DNA of 64,000 nucleotides from Massilia sp. erpn (GTDB lineage Bacteria; Pseudomonadota; Gammaproteobacteria; Burkholderiales; Burkholderiaceae_D), in assembly GCF_024400215.1 (NCBI RefSeq), contig NZ_CP053748.1, forward strand, positions 5,580,001 through 5,644,000, given 5' to 3'. The notes beneath the pieces were generated by a model that was given only the letters and a program-made list of their open reading frames with translations, searched no databases and had not been told where the DNA came from. The translations under genes were made by a program, and so were the position numbers. Positions 36,485 through 45,592 of this stretch are shown piece after piece. Numbering within the stretch: position 1 is the first letter of the stretch; each line of letters opens with the position of its first letter.

Positions 36485-37225
36485 TCAAACCCCGCCACCG
36501 CAGCGCATGGTCGTTGCCGTCACATACGAGGCGGCCGGGGACAGCATCCAGGCCACCGCTTCGGCGATCTCCTCCGGCTCGCCTGGACGCTGCATGGGAA
36601 TGCGTGGTGTCACGCGCCGCACGCGGTCCGGCTCACCCGCCGCCGCGTGGATCTCGGTCAGCGTGAAACCGGGGGCCACGCCGCACACCCGGATGCCCTC
36701 GGTCGCCAGCTCCTTGCCCAGCCCCATGGTGAAGGCATCCACCGCCGCCTTGCTGGCGGCGTACCACACATAGTCGTGCGGACTGCCGCTGGCAGCGGAG
36801 GTGGACGAGATATTCAGCACCACCCCGCCCTGCCCGCCGCGCCGGAAAGCGGCGATGGCGGCGCGCGTGCAATCCATCAGGCCGAACACATTGGTCTGGA
36901 ACACGGCCTCCACCATGGCCGGATCGGCCTCGCTGAACTGGCCCAGACGGCCCGTGATGCCGGCGTTATTGACCAGGGCCGTGGGCAGGCCCAGCTCGCG
37001 CTCCACCGTGGCGAACAGGCGGCCCACCTGTTCCGGCACGGCGACGTCGGCCTGCACCGCCAGCGCCCTGCCGCCGGCGGCGCGGATTTCATCCACCACC
37101 GCCTCGGCCGCCACCGCGTTGTGCCGGTAATTGACGGCCACCGCATAAGCTTCGCGCGCCACCCGCTTTGCCACGGCCGCGCCGATGCCGCGCCCCGCCC
37201 CCGTTACGATCACTACCTTGTCCAT
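36485..37225 (-). CDS. Short-chain dehydrogenase (FabG-like)
   Basis: A 246-residue SDR with the classic features: VTGAGRGIG near the start, LVNNAGITG, catalytic Ser in ISSTSAASG and YAASK. It ends in a TTMRCGGGV-type segment, as in FabG-like reductases that end with Gly-rich tails. It lies 37 bp downstream of the FAD-Rieske oxidoreductase and is probably cotranscribed with it. GTGGAG precedes the ATG. Substrate unknown. Confidence 0.88.
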   Translation of the reverse strand: MDKVVIVTGAGRGIGAAVAKRVAREAYAVAVNYRHNAVAAEAVVDEIRAAGGRALAVQADVAVPEQVGRLFATVERELGLPTALVNNAGITGRLGQFSEADPAMVEAVFQTNVFGLMDCTRAAIAAFRRGGQGGVVLNISSTSAASGSPHDYVWYAASKAAVDAFTMGLGKELATEGIRVCGVAPGFTLTEIHAAAGEPDRVRRVTPRIPMQRPGEPEEIAEAVAWMLSPAASYVTATTMRCGGGV

Positions 37226-37262
37226 GCTCCACCCCGTGAGAAACAAACAGGGCAAGACAATA

Positions 37263-38801
37263 TCACGGCGTGGGCGGCAGTGCAGCGGGCGCCAGGCCGG
37301 TGGCGGCCGGGCCATGCAGCACCTTGCCATCGACCCCGAAGCGCGAACCATGGCAGGGACAATCCCAGGACTGCTCCTGGCCATTCCAATGCACCGCGCA
37401 CCCCATATGCGGACAGGCCGCCGACAGCGCCAGCAAGCCGCCCTGCAGCGTGCGGTGCACGGCCAGCAGGCGCACACCGTCGCGCAGCAGCGCGCCCTGG
37501 CCCGGCGCGATCTGGTCCGCCGACTCCACCTGGCCCTGGCGCGCCCAGTCGGCATACTGGGCCATGGTATTGGCCTGCTCCAGCACCAGTTCGCCCAGGC
37601 CGTGCAGCGGCGTGCGCGCCGGTTCGTACAGGCCGGCCCAGGGATTGGGGCGCTCCATGATCAAGTCCGTCACCAGCATGGCGCCGGCTGTGCAATGCGT
37701 CATGCCGTTGCCGGAATCGCCGGTGATGATGAAGACATTCTTGCCGTCCATGGGGTTGTGGCCCAGATAAGGCAGGCCGTCGGCCGGTTCCATCACCGTG
37801 CCCGACCAGCGCCACACCACTTCGCGCAGCATAGGAAAGCGCAGCCGCGCCCAGGCTTCGATGGCGTCGTAGCGCGCCTCGCCGCGCGCGTCCTGGCCCA
37901 CCTTGTGGTCCTGGCCGCCGACGATCAGCACATCGTACGCCGTGTCGGTGGCATCGCCCGCCAGCCGCACATAGTAGTAAGGCTGGCCGGTATCCCATAG
38001 CAGCATGGAGGGCAGCTGGTGGCGCGCCACGCGCAGGCCCAGCACATGGCTGCGGTAGGCGGCCAGCTTGGTATGCATCACCAGCCGGTCGTTGAACGGC
38101 GTATTGGTCGCCACCACCACGGCGCGCGCGCCGATCTCGCCCTGCGCCGTGGCCACGCTTTGCCACACGCTGTCGCCGCTGATGTCATGCGCGCGGGTGG
38201 CGCCGTGAATGCGCCCACCCAGGCGCAGGATGGCGTCGGCCAGGCCGTTCAGATAGCGCAGCGGATGGAATTGCGCTTGCCCGGCAAAGCGCAGGCAAGG
38301 GCCGGTATCCCATTCGCGCAGGCCGGGCACGCGCGGCAGCAGTTCCACCTCCAGCTCCAGCTGGCGCGCCGCCTGGTATTCGCGCTCGATCAGCGGCTGG
38401 TGCGCGGCCAGGGCCGTCACCAGATAGCCATCCAGGCGCTGCCAGGCGCAGGCGATCTTTTCGCGCTGCACGATGGCTTCCACCAGGGCGATGGCGTGGC
38501 GGTAGCTGTCCGCCACTTGCTGCGCGGCGTGGCCGCCGAAACGGCGCTGGATTTCGCCATAGCGCTCGTCGGGCGGGAAGAAATGGGCCGCGGTGCGGCC
38601 GGTCTCGCCCGCGCCCACATCCTCGGCGTCGATGACGATGACCTGCCTGCCCTCTCTCAGCAGCAGATAGGCCGCCGTCAGCCCGGCAATGCCGGCGCCG
38701 ATCACGCAGACGTCGGTCTGGGCCTGGCCCGCCAGCGGCGGGAACGGCGGCGCGGGTGCGGTGGCGGTCCACAGCGAGGTGCTCGATCCTATGCCTTGCA
38801 T
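37263..38801 (-). CDS. FAD oxidoreductase fused to a C-terminal Rieske domain
   Basis: A 512-residue fusion. The first ~400 residues are a DAO-type FAD oxidoreductase with VIGAGIAGLTAAYLL (GxGxxG) and PADGLPYLGHNPM, ITGDSGNGMTHCTAGA near the C-terminal FAD contact. The last ~80 residues have the Rieske 2Fe-2S ligand pairs CPHMGC and CPCHGSRF (C-x-H and C-x-x-H). Proteins of this layout are widespread but their substrates are poorly known. The FabG-like SDR is downstream. The ATG at 38801 has GGGAGA upstream. Confidence 0.88.
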   Translation of the reverse strand: MQGIGSSTSLWTATAPAPPFPPLAGQAQTDVCVIGAGIAGLTAAYLLLREGRQVIVIDAEDVGAGETGRTAAHFFPPDERYGEIQRRFGGHAAQQVADSYRHAIALVEAIVQREKIACAWQRLDGYLVTALAAHQPLIEREYQAARQLELEVELLPRVPGLREWDTGPCLRFAGQAQFHPLRYLNGLADAILRLGGRIHGATRAHDISGDSVWQSVATAQGEIGARAVVVATNTPFNDRLVMHTKLAAYRSHVLGLRVARHQLPSMLLWDTGQPYYYVRLAGDATDTAYDVLIVGGQDHKVGQDARGEARYDAIEAWARLRFPMLREVVWRWSGTVMEPADGLPYLGHNPMDGKNVFIITGDSGNGMTHCTAGAMLVTDLIMERPNPWAGLYEPARTPLHGLGELVLEQANTMAQYADWARQGQVESADQIAPGQGALLRDGVRLLAVHRTLQGGLLALSAACPHMGCAVHWNGQEQSWDCPCHGSRFGVDGKVLHGPAATGLAPAALPPTP

Positions 38802-38911
38802 GACAGTCTCCCTTGCGAATGTAGGGATAGGCAGCCGCCTCCAGCACAAGCTACCATTCGTATGTTACGATAGGTAAGTTAATACGTTTTCTTCAACCCA
38901 AGGAGGTTTTT

Positions 38912-39931
38912 ATGGCTGCACCAGTACTCATTATCGGCGGTTCCGGCATTGTTGGCGCACGCGCCGCACGCACCCTGCACCAGCTGCATCCCAGCCTGCC
39001 CATCGTGCTCGGCGCCCGCGATCTGGAGAAGGCCGGCGCCGTGGCGCGCGGGATCGATCCCGCCACGGTCAGCGCCGTGCGCATCGACCTGGAGCGCCCC
39101 GACCTGGGCCTGCCCGCCGGCGCCGCCTTCAGCGCCGTCGCCGTCTTCCTCAAGGACGATACCCTGAATTCACTGAAATACGCGCAAGCACATGGCCTGC
39201 CGTATATGAGCGTGTCCAGCGGCACCTTCGAGCTGGGACCGGAAGTGGCGCACTACATCCACCGCCCCCAGGCCAGCGCAGTCCTGCTGGGCAGCCAGTG
39301 GCTGGCCGGCGCGGCCACCCTGCCGATCCTGCATTTCGTGCGCGAATTCGCCAGCGTCGACGCCATCCGCATCGGCGTGCTGCTGGATGAACAGGATATG
39401 GGCGGCCCCGCCGCCTATGCCGACTACGAGCGCATCATCGGCAAATCGCCGCATACGCTGGTGCTGAGCGGCGGCAGGTACAGCTGGATCACCAGCAGCG
39501 ACAACGGCAGCACCCTGGTCAGTGTGGATGGGGTGTCCCTGCCCGCCCAGCCTTACGCGCCGTTCGATGTGATCAGCCTCGGCGCGGCCACCGGCGCGCG
39601 CGACGTGCGGCTCGATATTGCACTGGGCGAATCGGCCAGCCGCCGCCGCGGCGCCGCCTTCTCCACTGAAATCATTGTCGAATTGAGCGGGCGCGATGCC
39701 AACGGCGCGGCACGCCAGGTCAGGCATGAGCTGGTGCACCCTGCCGGCCAGGCGGCGCTGACGGCGCTGGGCGTGGCGCTCGGCATCGAAAGGCTGCTGG
39801 GGCTGGATGGCCGTGCCGCGCCCGGCCCCGGCCTGTACTTCCCCGAGACCCTGATCGAGCCGCGCTACATGCTCGAACGTCTGCGCGAAAGCGGCGCCCG
39901 CCTGGAACGCCAGGAACTGGCGCCCGCCTGA
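38912..39931 (+). CDS. Saccharopine-dehydrogenase-like NAD(P)-binding protein
   Basis: A 339-residue protein that starts with a Rossmann fold (PVLIIGGSGIVGARAARTL, then GARDLEKA). The rest resembles saccharopine dehydrogenase-like reductases, in which N-terminal NAD(P) binding is followed by a substrate domain. Function in this organism is unknown. AAGGAGG precedes the ATG, an almost ideal ribosome site. It is divergent from the FAD-Rieske gene. Confidence 0.75.
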   Translation: MAAPVLIIGGSGIVGARAARTLHQLHPSLPIVLGARDLEKAGAVARGIDPATVSAVRIDLERPDLGLPAGAAFSAVAVFLKDDTLNSLKYAQAHGLPYMSVSSGTFELGPEVAHYIHRPQASAVLLGSQWLAGAATLPILHFVREFASVDAIRIGVLLDEQDMGGPAAYADYERIIGKSPHTLVLSGGRYSWITSSDNGSTLVSVDGVSLPAQPYAPFDVISLGAATGARDVRLDIALGESASRRRGAAFSTEIIVELSGRDANGAARQVRHELVHPAGQAALTALGVALGIERLLGLDGRAAPGPGLYFPETLIEPRYMLERLRESGARLERQELAPA

Positions 39932-40236
39932 GCGCCCAAGTGCTAAGGACCGCTTTTGGCCGGCGCATACCACTTGCAGCCAGGCCAAAACTGGTCCGCA
40001 CAATTTAACAAATTTGTTATTTTCTTATGCGCGAATTACTGCATTGCAGCAGATTTTCTCATAGGGAGGCCAGAAAAACACTACTTTCAAAATTGCAAAC
40101 CTAACATCGTTGGCTTTTTGAAACTGGTATTGGAGTGGATGCATTTAATGAAACCACTTGACTACCACTTTGAGCGACCGCATTCTCGTCCCTGCTTTTC
40201 CACGCGTAGGGGTTTACTCACAATCAGGAGACAATA
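39932..40236. promoter_or_regulatory. Upstream region of the chitinase cluster with two palindromes
   Basis: 305 bp, AT-richer than the genes around it. TAACAAATTTGTTA at 40006-40019 is a perfect 14-base palindrome. CTGCATTGCAG at 40039-40049 is another, with a single central base. Both suit operator sites for a regulator of the chitinase cluster. AGGAG lies just in front of the first chitinase start. Confidence 0.5.
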
Positions 40237-41925
40237 ATGCGACACGCTATCAGGGCGAACAGCCTGGTCATCGGCATCATCGGCAGCATGCTTGCTGCCT
40301 GCGGCGGCGGAGGCGGCGGCACGGACGCCGGCATCTCGGGAAAAACGCAAGCAGCATCCATGGCGGCAGCCGCCTGCGCCGCCTGGAGTTCCAGCCAGGT
40401 CTATACCGCGGGCGACTGCGTGACCTATGACGGCAAAACCTATAAAGCCAAGTGGTGGACCCAGAACAATGTTCCGGGCGCCGACCAGTGGGGTCCATGG
40501 CAGCTGCAGACCGACACGCCGACGCCGACGCCGACTCCTACCCCCACTCCAACACCAACTCCCACTCCAACGCCGACGCCAACCCCGACGCCAACGCCTA
40601 CACCCACCCCGACGCCAACGCCAACACCGGTCGGCCGCGAAATCGGTTCCTACTTTGCGCAATGGGGCGTCTATGGCCGCGCCTACGAGGTGGCCGACAT
40701 CCACACCACCAAGACCCCGGTCAACGGCGTGCAGACCAGCATCGCCGACCAGCTCACCTTCATCAACTACGCATTCGGCAACGTCTACGCCAAGAACGGC
40801 GGCTATGAATGCGATATGGTCACCAAGACCGAGACCGGCAACCAGTCGCCGCCACCGGCCGACGCCGGCACCGGCGGCGATGCCTGGGCCGACTACCAGC
40901 GCCAGCCGGCGCGCACCGTCAACGGCCAGACCGTGCCGTGGGATGCCAAGCTGTCCGGCAACTTCCTGCAGCTGAAACTGCTCAAGCAAGCCCACCCGAA
41001 CCTGAAAGTCTTCATCTCGCTGGGTGGCTGGACCTGGTCGAAATACTTCTCGGCCGCGGCCAAGACCGACGCGCTGCGCAAGCAGCTGGCCAAATCCTGC
41101 GTCAAGCAATTCATCGCCGGCGACCTGCCGGTACAGGATGGACGCGGCGGCCCCGGCACCGGCAAAGGCGTGTTTGACGGCATCGACATCGACTGGGAAT
41201 ACCCGGGCGGCGGCGGCCAGCCATACAACACGGTGGACGCGGTGAACGACAAGCACAACTTCACGCTGCTGATGCAAGCCTTCCGTGAAGAACTCGATGC
41301 CCAGGGCACCAAGGACAACAAGCGCTATCTGCTGACCGCCGCCGTCGGCGCCGGCGTGGACAAGATCAACAACACCGAACCGGCCCTGTACCAGCAGTAC
41401 ATGGACTGGGTCAACTTGATGACCTACGACTTCCACGGCGCCTGGGAAAACACCACCAACTTCCACTCGCCGCTGTACCACGACCCGGCCGATCCCTCGA
41501 CCGGCAATGTCGCCAAGTACAACACCCACGACGGCATCACCGCCCTGGTCGCCGCCGGCATGCCGAAGAACAAGATCCTGCTCGGCGTGCCGTTCTACGG
41601 ACGCGGCTGGAAGAACGTGCCGGCCGGCGCCAGCGGCAACGGCCTGTACCAGACGTCTGGCGGCGGCGCCAACGGCGCCTGGGAAACCGGCATCGAGGAC
41701 TACAAGGTTCTCATAGGCAAGGCCGGCACCCGCACCTACCACCCCGTCACCAAGCAGCTCTTCCTCTATACCACCACCGGAGAATGGTGGAGCTACGACG
41801 ACGCCACCGTGATCGGCACCAAGATGCAGTACATGCGCGATCAAGGCCTGCGCGGCGCCTTCTCCTGGGAGCTGGACGGCGACGCCAGCGGCGCCCTGAC
41901 CAGCGAAGTCTGGAAAGGCCGCTAA
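40237..41925 (+). CDS. GH18 chitinase, predicted lipoprotein with CBM5/12 domain
   Basis: A 562-residue chitinase. Residues 1-22 form a lipoprotein signal (MLAAC, lipid on Cys22, followed by six Gly). Residues ~47-92 are a CBM5/12 chitin-binding domain (WSSSQVYTAGDCVTYDGK, KAKWWTQ, GPWQ). A (Thr-Pro)n linker follows to ~132, then a GH18 catalytic domain with SLGGW and DGIDIDWEYPG, so Glu321 is the proton donor. It should cut beta-1,4-GlcNAc chains. Lipid anchoring would hold it on the cell surface, if the protein crosses the outer membrane. First of three chitinase genes. Confidence 0.93.
   Translation: MRHAIRANSLVIGIIGSMLAACGGGGGGTDAGISGKTQAASMAAAACAAWSSSQVYTAGDCVTYDGKTYKAKWWTQNNVPGADQWGPWQLQTDTPTPTPTPTPTPTPTPTPTPTPTPTPTPTPTPTPTPTPVGREIGSYFAQWGVYGRAYEVADIHTTKTPVNGVQTSIADQLTFINYAFGNVYAKNGGYECDMVTKTETGNQSPPPADAGTGGDAWADYQRQPARTVNGQTVPWDAKLSGNFLQLKLLKQAHPNLKVFISLGGWTWSKYFSAAAKTDALRKQLAKSCVKQFIAGDLPVQDGRGGPGTGKGVFDGIDIDWEYPGGGGQPYNTVDAVNDKHNFTLLMQAFREELDAQGTKDNKRYLLTAAVGAGVDKINNTEPALYQQYMDWVNLMTYDFHGAWENTTNFHSPLYHDPADPSTGNVAKYNTHDGITALVAAGMPKNKILLGVPFYGRGWKNVPAGASGNGLYQTSGGGANGAWETGIEDYKVLIGKAGTRTYHPVTKQLFLYTTTGEWWSYDDATVIGTKMQYMRDQGLRGAFSWELDGDASGALTSEVWKGR
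40516..40632 (+). repeat. (Thr-Pro)n linker repeat, first chitinase
   Basis: About 117 bp of alternating ACN-CCN codons that encode a (Thr-Pro)n linker between the chitin-binding and catalytic domains. The unit is not uniform at the third codon position. Such repeats can expand or contract by slippage. Confidence 0.8.
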
Positions 41926-41958
41926 GCCACAGCCGAGCCCGCCGGATGGCCGTCCCGT

Positions 41959-42062
41959 CCACCCTGGGGTCAGACCCCAAATCGGACACGAACTCGGCCT
42001 TAGCTGACCTGCCTTAAAGATGAGACCGTGTCCGATTGGGGTCTGACCCCAAGGTGGACACG
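41959..42062. repeat. Inverted pair of palindromic repeats between chitinase and JmjC gene
   Basis: Two copies face each other. The first (41959-41995) contains TGGGGTC-A-GACCCCA and continues into ATCGGACACG. The second (42026-42062) contains CGTGTCCGAT and TTGGGGTC-T-GACCCCAA. Each copy is itself palindromic, and the two can also pair with each other as a long hairpin. The frame TGTCCGA-palindrome-GTGGACA is the same as at 3187-3277. Confidence 0.8.
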
Positions 42063-42086
42063 GGCTCGACTATTCGAGGAGACATC

Positions 42087-43112
42087 ATGAAACGTCGTGC
42101 GACGGTGCATCAGCTGCGCAATATCGGGGATGACTGGCGGCGCTGGATTGGCGAGAATCTGATCCTGGGCACGCATCCGGAGGCGCTGGCCGGCATCCTG
42201 CAACAAAACGGCATCTCCAGCGTCGAGGCGCACCATGAGATCGAGGCGGCGCTGCGCAGCCCCTATCTGCAAGGTTCGCAGCGCCTGCGCAACCGGCTCG
42301 CCAAGCGCGACTGGGTGATCGGTATCCAGTCCCAGCTCAACCGCCTGGCGCCGGTGCATATTCCGCGCCGCGAGAAGCTGTCGCGCGAGGATTTCCTGCA
42401 GCAGCACTATGCGCTGAACCGTCCCGTCATCATCACCGGCATGCTGGACGATTGCGCGGCGCGCAGCAAGTGGACCCTGGATTTCTTCGCCAGCCAGTTC
42501 GGCGAGCGCAGCGTCGAGGTGCAGTTCGGCCGCAACGCCGACCAGGACTATGAAATGAACAGCATCGCCCACAAGCGCCAGATTTCTTTCGGCGAATTCG
42601 TGGCGCTGGTGCGCAGCAGCGGCCATACCAACGATTTCTACATGACGGCGAATAACGACTCGCGCAACCGCCACGCGCTGCGCGAGCTGTGGGCCGATGT
42701 GCCGGCACTGTCCGAGTATCTGAAGCCGGCCGGCGAGCAGCAGGGTTTTTTCTGGTTCGGCCCCGCCGGCACCGTCACCCCGTTCCACCATGACCTGACC
42801 AATAACTTCATGGTGCAGATCATGGGCCGTAAGCGCGTGCGCCTGATCGCGCCCTGCGACACGCCGCGCCTGTACAACCAGCGTCACTGCTTTACCCCGG
42901 TCGATGGCCGCGCCATCGATGTGCAGCGCTATCCGGACATGGCGGGTGTTCCGGTACTGGACTGCGTTCTGGAACCAGGCGAGATCCTGTTCCTGCCGGT
43001 GGGCTGGTGGCATTTCGTCGAGGGTCTGGACATTTCCGTGACCATCGCCGCGACCCACTTCTTATGGGACAACGATTTCTACAGCAATTACCCGCCTAAT
43101 CACGATTTCTAA
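42087..43112 (+). CDS. JmjC/cupin-type Fe(II)/2-oxoglutarate hydroxylase
   Basis: A 341-residue protein whose second half is a JmjC-like cupin. Metal ligands are visible as H-x-D in PFHHDLTNNF and a distal His in LPVGWWHFVEGL; NRPVIITG and QGFFWFGPAG are family features. Such enzymes hydroxylate amino-acid side chains of proteins or small molecules. It lies between two GH18 chitinase genes, starting 161 bp after the first and ending 13 bp before the second, so it is likely cotranscribed with the latter. GAGGAGAC precedes the ATG. Confidence 0.85.
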   Translation: MKRRATVHQLRNIGDDWRRWIGENLILGTHPEALAGILQQNGISSVEAHHEIEAALRSPYLQGSQRLRNRLAKRDWVIGIQSQLNRLAPVHIPRREKLSREDFLQQHYALNRPVIITGMLDDCAARSKWTLDFFASQFGERSVEVQFGRNADQDYEMNSIAHKRQISFGEFVALVRSSGHTNDFYMTANNDSRNRHALRELWADVPALSEYLKPAGEQQGFFWFGPAGTVTPFHHDLTNNFMVQIMGRKRVRLIAPCDTPRLYNQRHCFTPVDGRAIDVQRYPDMAGVPVLDCVLEPGEILFLPVGWWHFVEGLDISVTIAATHFLWDNDFYSNYPPNHDF

Positions 43113-43125
43113 AAACGGAGACAGA

Positions 43126-45486
43126 ATGAAAACCTACAGCACCTTACTCATGGTCTTGCTGGGCGGCGCCCTGGCGGCCTGCGGCGGTGGCGGCGGCGAC
43201 AATAGCGCCAGCGCGCCCAGCGGCACACGCCTCGCCGCCGCCCCCGCGCCCGCTCCGGCCGCCGCCTGCGCCGAGTGGAGCGCCAGCCAGGTCTACACGG
43301 CCGGCGCCTGCGTCACCTATCAAGGCAAGACCTATACCGCCAAATGGTGGACCCAGAACAATGCGCCGGGCGCCGACCAGTGGGGCCCATGGCAGCTGCA
43401 AACCACGCCAACGCCAACGCCGACTCCAACACCCACCCCAACGCCGACACCCACGCCGACTCCAACACCAACGCCCACCCCCACTCCCACGCCAACACCG
43501 ACGCCCACACCTGTGGCCTGCCGTCCCGACGGCCTGGTCTCCGGCGTCACCAATGTGCCGTACTGCGGCGTCTACGATACCGACGGCCGCGAGAAACTGG
43601 CCAATGGCCTGCACCGCCGCATCGTCGGCTACTTCACCAGCTGGCGTACCGGCAAGAACGGCGCCCCGTCCTACCTGGTCAGCGACATCCCGTGGGATAA
43701 GCTCACCCACATCAATTACGCCTTCGCCGGCGTGGACAAGAGCACCTTCAAGGTCAAGCTGGGCAGCGGGGCGGACAATCCCGATACCGGCGTCACCTGG
43801 CCCGACATCCCGGCTGCCGCCATGGACCCCAGCCTGCCATACAAGGGCCACTTCAATCTGTTCAGCCAGTACAAGAAACGCTATCCGGGCGTGAAGATCA
43901 TGCTCTCGGTGGGCGGCTGGGCCGATAGCGGCGGCTTCTATCCGGCCACCACCAATGCCGACGGCAGCATCAACACGGCCGGCATCAACACCCTGGCCGA
44001 TTCCATGGTGGCCGTGCTGCGCCAGTACACTTTCTTCGACGGCATCGACATCGACTACGAGCATCCGACCACGAATAACGAGGCCGGCAACCCGCTCGAC
44101 TTCGGCCTGTCAAAACCGCGCCTGGCTGGTCTGATGAAGAGCTATAACCAGCTGCTCAAAGTGGTGCGCGACAAGCTCGACGCCGCCGCCGTGGCCGACA
44201 ACCGCTACTACCTGCTGACCATCGCCGGCTCGGCTTCGGGCTGGGTGCTGCGCGGCGAGGAAAACCTGTCGGGCCTGAAGCACCTGGACTACGCCAGCCT
44301 GATGTCGTATGACCTGCATGGCGGCTGGAACCAGTTCGTCGGCCCCAATGCCGCCCTGTTCGACGACGGCAACGACGGCGAACTGCGCGCCGCCAATGCC
44401 TACTCCTACGGCGGCATCGGCTACCTGAACGTGGACTGGGCCTACCGCTACTACCGCGGTGCGCTGCAGGCAGGACGCATCAATATCGGCGTGCCTTACT
44501 ACACGCGCGGCTGGCGCGACGTGAATGGCGGTACGAATGGCCTGTGGGGCACCACCGCACTGGTCAACGACACCGTGATCTGCGCCGGCACCAAGTCCTG
44601 CGGCACGGGCGCCATTGGCATCGACAACGTCTGGTTCGACCTCGACACCAACGGCAAGCCCCTGCCCGGCGGCGGCAATCCGCTGTGGCATGCGCTGAAC
44701 CTGCAGAACGCCATCGTGCCCGACTATCTGGATGCCTACGGCGTCACCGAGAAAACCCTGACCGGCACCTACCAGGCCAACTACAACGCCACCCTGGTGG
44801 CGCCATGGCTGTGGAACGCCACGCGCAAGGTTTTCATCTCGACCGAAACCACGCAGTCCATCGCCACCAAGGCCAAGTACATCGTCGATAACAATATCGG
44901 CGGCATCATGATCTGGGAACTGGCGGGCGACTACGATTGGCATCCATCGAAGAACGGCGGCAAAGGCGAGTACTTCATGGGCTACACCCTGACCACCAAT
45001 GTGTTCAACGCCTTCAAGGCGGCCGGTCCGTATGGCCACAAGCGCGCCGAAAGCGTGATTCCGGCCACCAGCGCCAAGGTCAGCATCTCGCTGGGCAGCT
45101 GGGCCTTGGGCGACAGCAGCTATCCGATCAACCCGGTGATGACGGTGACGAACAACAGCGCCACCACCATCCCAGGCGGCTCGGTGGTGGAGTTCGACTA
45201 CCCGGTGTCGGCGCCCGCCAATATGAGCGACCAGTCGGGTTATGGGCTGAAGGTGATCAAGGCCGGCTACACGGGGCCGAACAATATCGGCGGCTTCAAG
45301 GCCAATTTCAACCGCGCCCAGTTCACCATCCCGGCCTGGCAGTCGATCGCGCCAGGCGCCTCGGTGGCGCTGACCTTGAACTACCAGCTGCCGATCTCCG
45401 GTCCCTCGGCCTACACCATCACGGTGGGCGGCGTGCGCTATGCGCTGAGCAGCGAGTATCCGGAACTGCCGGTGGGCCTGCAATAA
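43126..45486 (+). CDS. GH18 chitinase, predicted lipoprotein with CBM5/12 and C-terminal domain
   Basis: A 786-residue chitinase. The lipoprotein signal ends in ALAAC (Cys19) followed by Gly. A CBM5/12 domain (EWSASQVYTAGACVTYQGK, GPWQ) and a (Thr-Pro)n linker lead to a GH18 domain with SVGGW and DGIDIDYEHP, where Glu312 is the proton donor. A further ~145 residues from about 640 form a beta-rich domain (ISLGSWALGDSSYPINP) like the C-terminal domain of ChiC-type chitinases. It starts 13 bp after the JmjC gene. Confidence 0.93.
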   Translation: MKTYSTLLMVLLGGALAACGGGGGDNSASAPSGTRLAAAPAPAPAAACAEWSASQVYTAGACVTYQGKTYTAKWWTQNNAPGADQWGPWQLQTTPTPTPTPTPTPTPTPTPTPTPTPTPTPTPTPTPTPVACRPDGLVSGVTNVPYCGVYDTDGREKLANGLHRRIVGYFTSWRTGKNGAPSYLVSDIPWDKLTHINYAFAGVDKSTFKVKLGSGADNPDTGVTWPDIPAAAMDPSLPYKGHFNLFSQYKKRYPGVKIMLSVGGWADSGGFYPATTNADGSINTAGINTLADSMVAVLRQYTFFDGIDIDYEHPTTNNEAGNPLDFGLSKPRLAGLMKSYNQLLKVVRDKLDAAAVADNRYYLLTIAGSASGWVLRGEENLSGLKHLDYASLMSYDLHGGWNQFVGPNAALFDDGNDGELRAANAYSYGGIGYLNVDWAYRYYRGALQAGRINIGVPYYTRGWRDVNGGTNGLWGTTALVNDTVICAGTKSCGTGAIGIDNVWFDLDTNGKPLPGGGNPLWHALNLQNAIVPDYLDAYGVTEKTLTGTYQANYNATLVAPWLWNATRKVFISTETTQSIATKAKYIVDNNIGGIMIWELAGDYDWHPSKNGGKGEYFMGYTLTTNVFNAFKAAGPYGHKRAESVIPATSAKVSISLGSWALGDSSYPINPVMTVTNNSATTIPGGSVVEFDYPVSAPANMSDQSGYGLKVIKAGYTGPNNIGGFKANFNRAQFTIPAWQSIAPGASVALTLNYQLPISGPSAYTITVGGVRYALSSEYPELPVGLQ
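43411..43512 (+). repeat. (Thr-Pro)n linker repeat, second chitinase
   Basis: About 100 bp of alternating ACN-CCN codons, close in sequence to the linker at 40516-40632. On the opposite strand it gives a spurious Val-Gly open frame. Homology to the first copy allows recombination between them. Confidence 0.8.
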
Positions 45487-45535
45487 ACCGCATTTGAAAA
45501 TCCGCGCACCGTGGCCCAGACCACGGGCGCGCCAG

Positions 45536-45570
45536 GCGGAGCACCGGGGCCATCAACCCTGGCGCTCCGC
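45536..45570 (+). terminator. Strong hairpin between second and third chitinase genes
   Basis: GCGGAGC (45536-45542) and GCTCCGC (45564-45570) are the outer arms; CCGGGG and CCCTGG pair inside with one wobble. A TTCTTC stretch follows. It could end transcription or stabilise RNA ends; it lies 22 bp upstream of the GH19 start, so it may also regulate that gene. Confidence 0.5.
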
Positions 45571-45592
45571 TTCTTCCATCAAGGAGACAAAC

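Noticed and set aside
40516..43512. Regular short repeats suggesting a CRISPR array
   Set aside because: They are in-frame Thr-Pro codons within chitinase genes, without spacers.
43332..43553. Val-Gly repeat protein opposite the second chitinase
   Set aside because: It is the antisense reading of the (Thr-Pro)n linker repeats.
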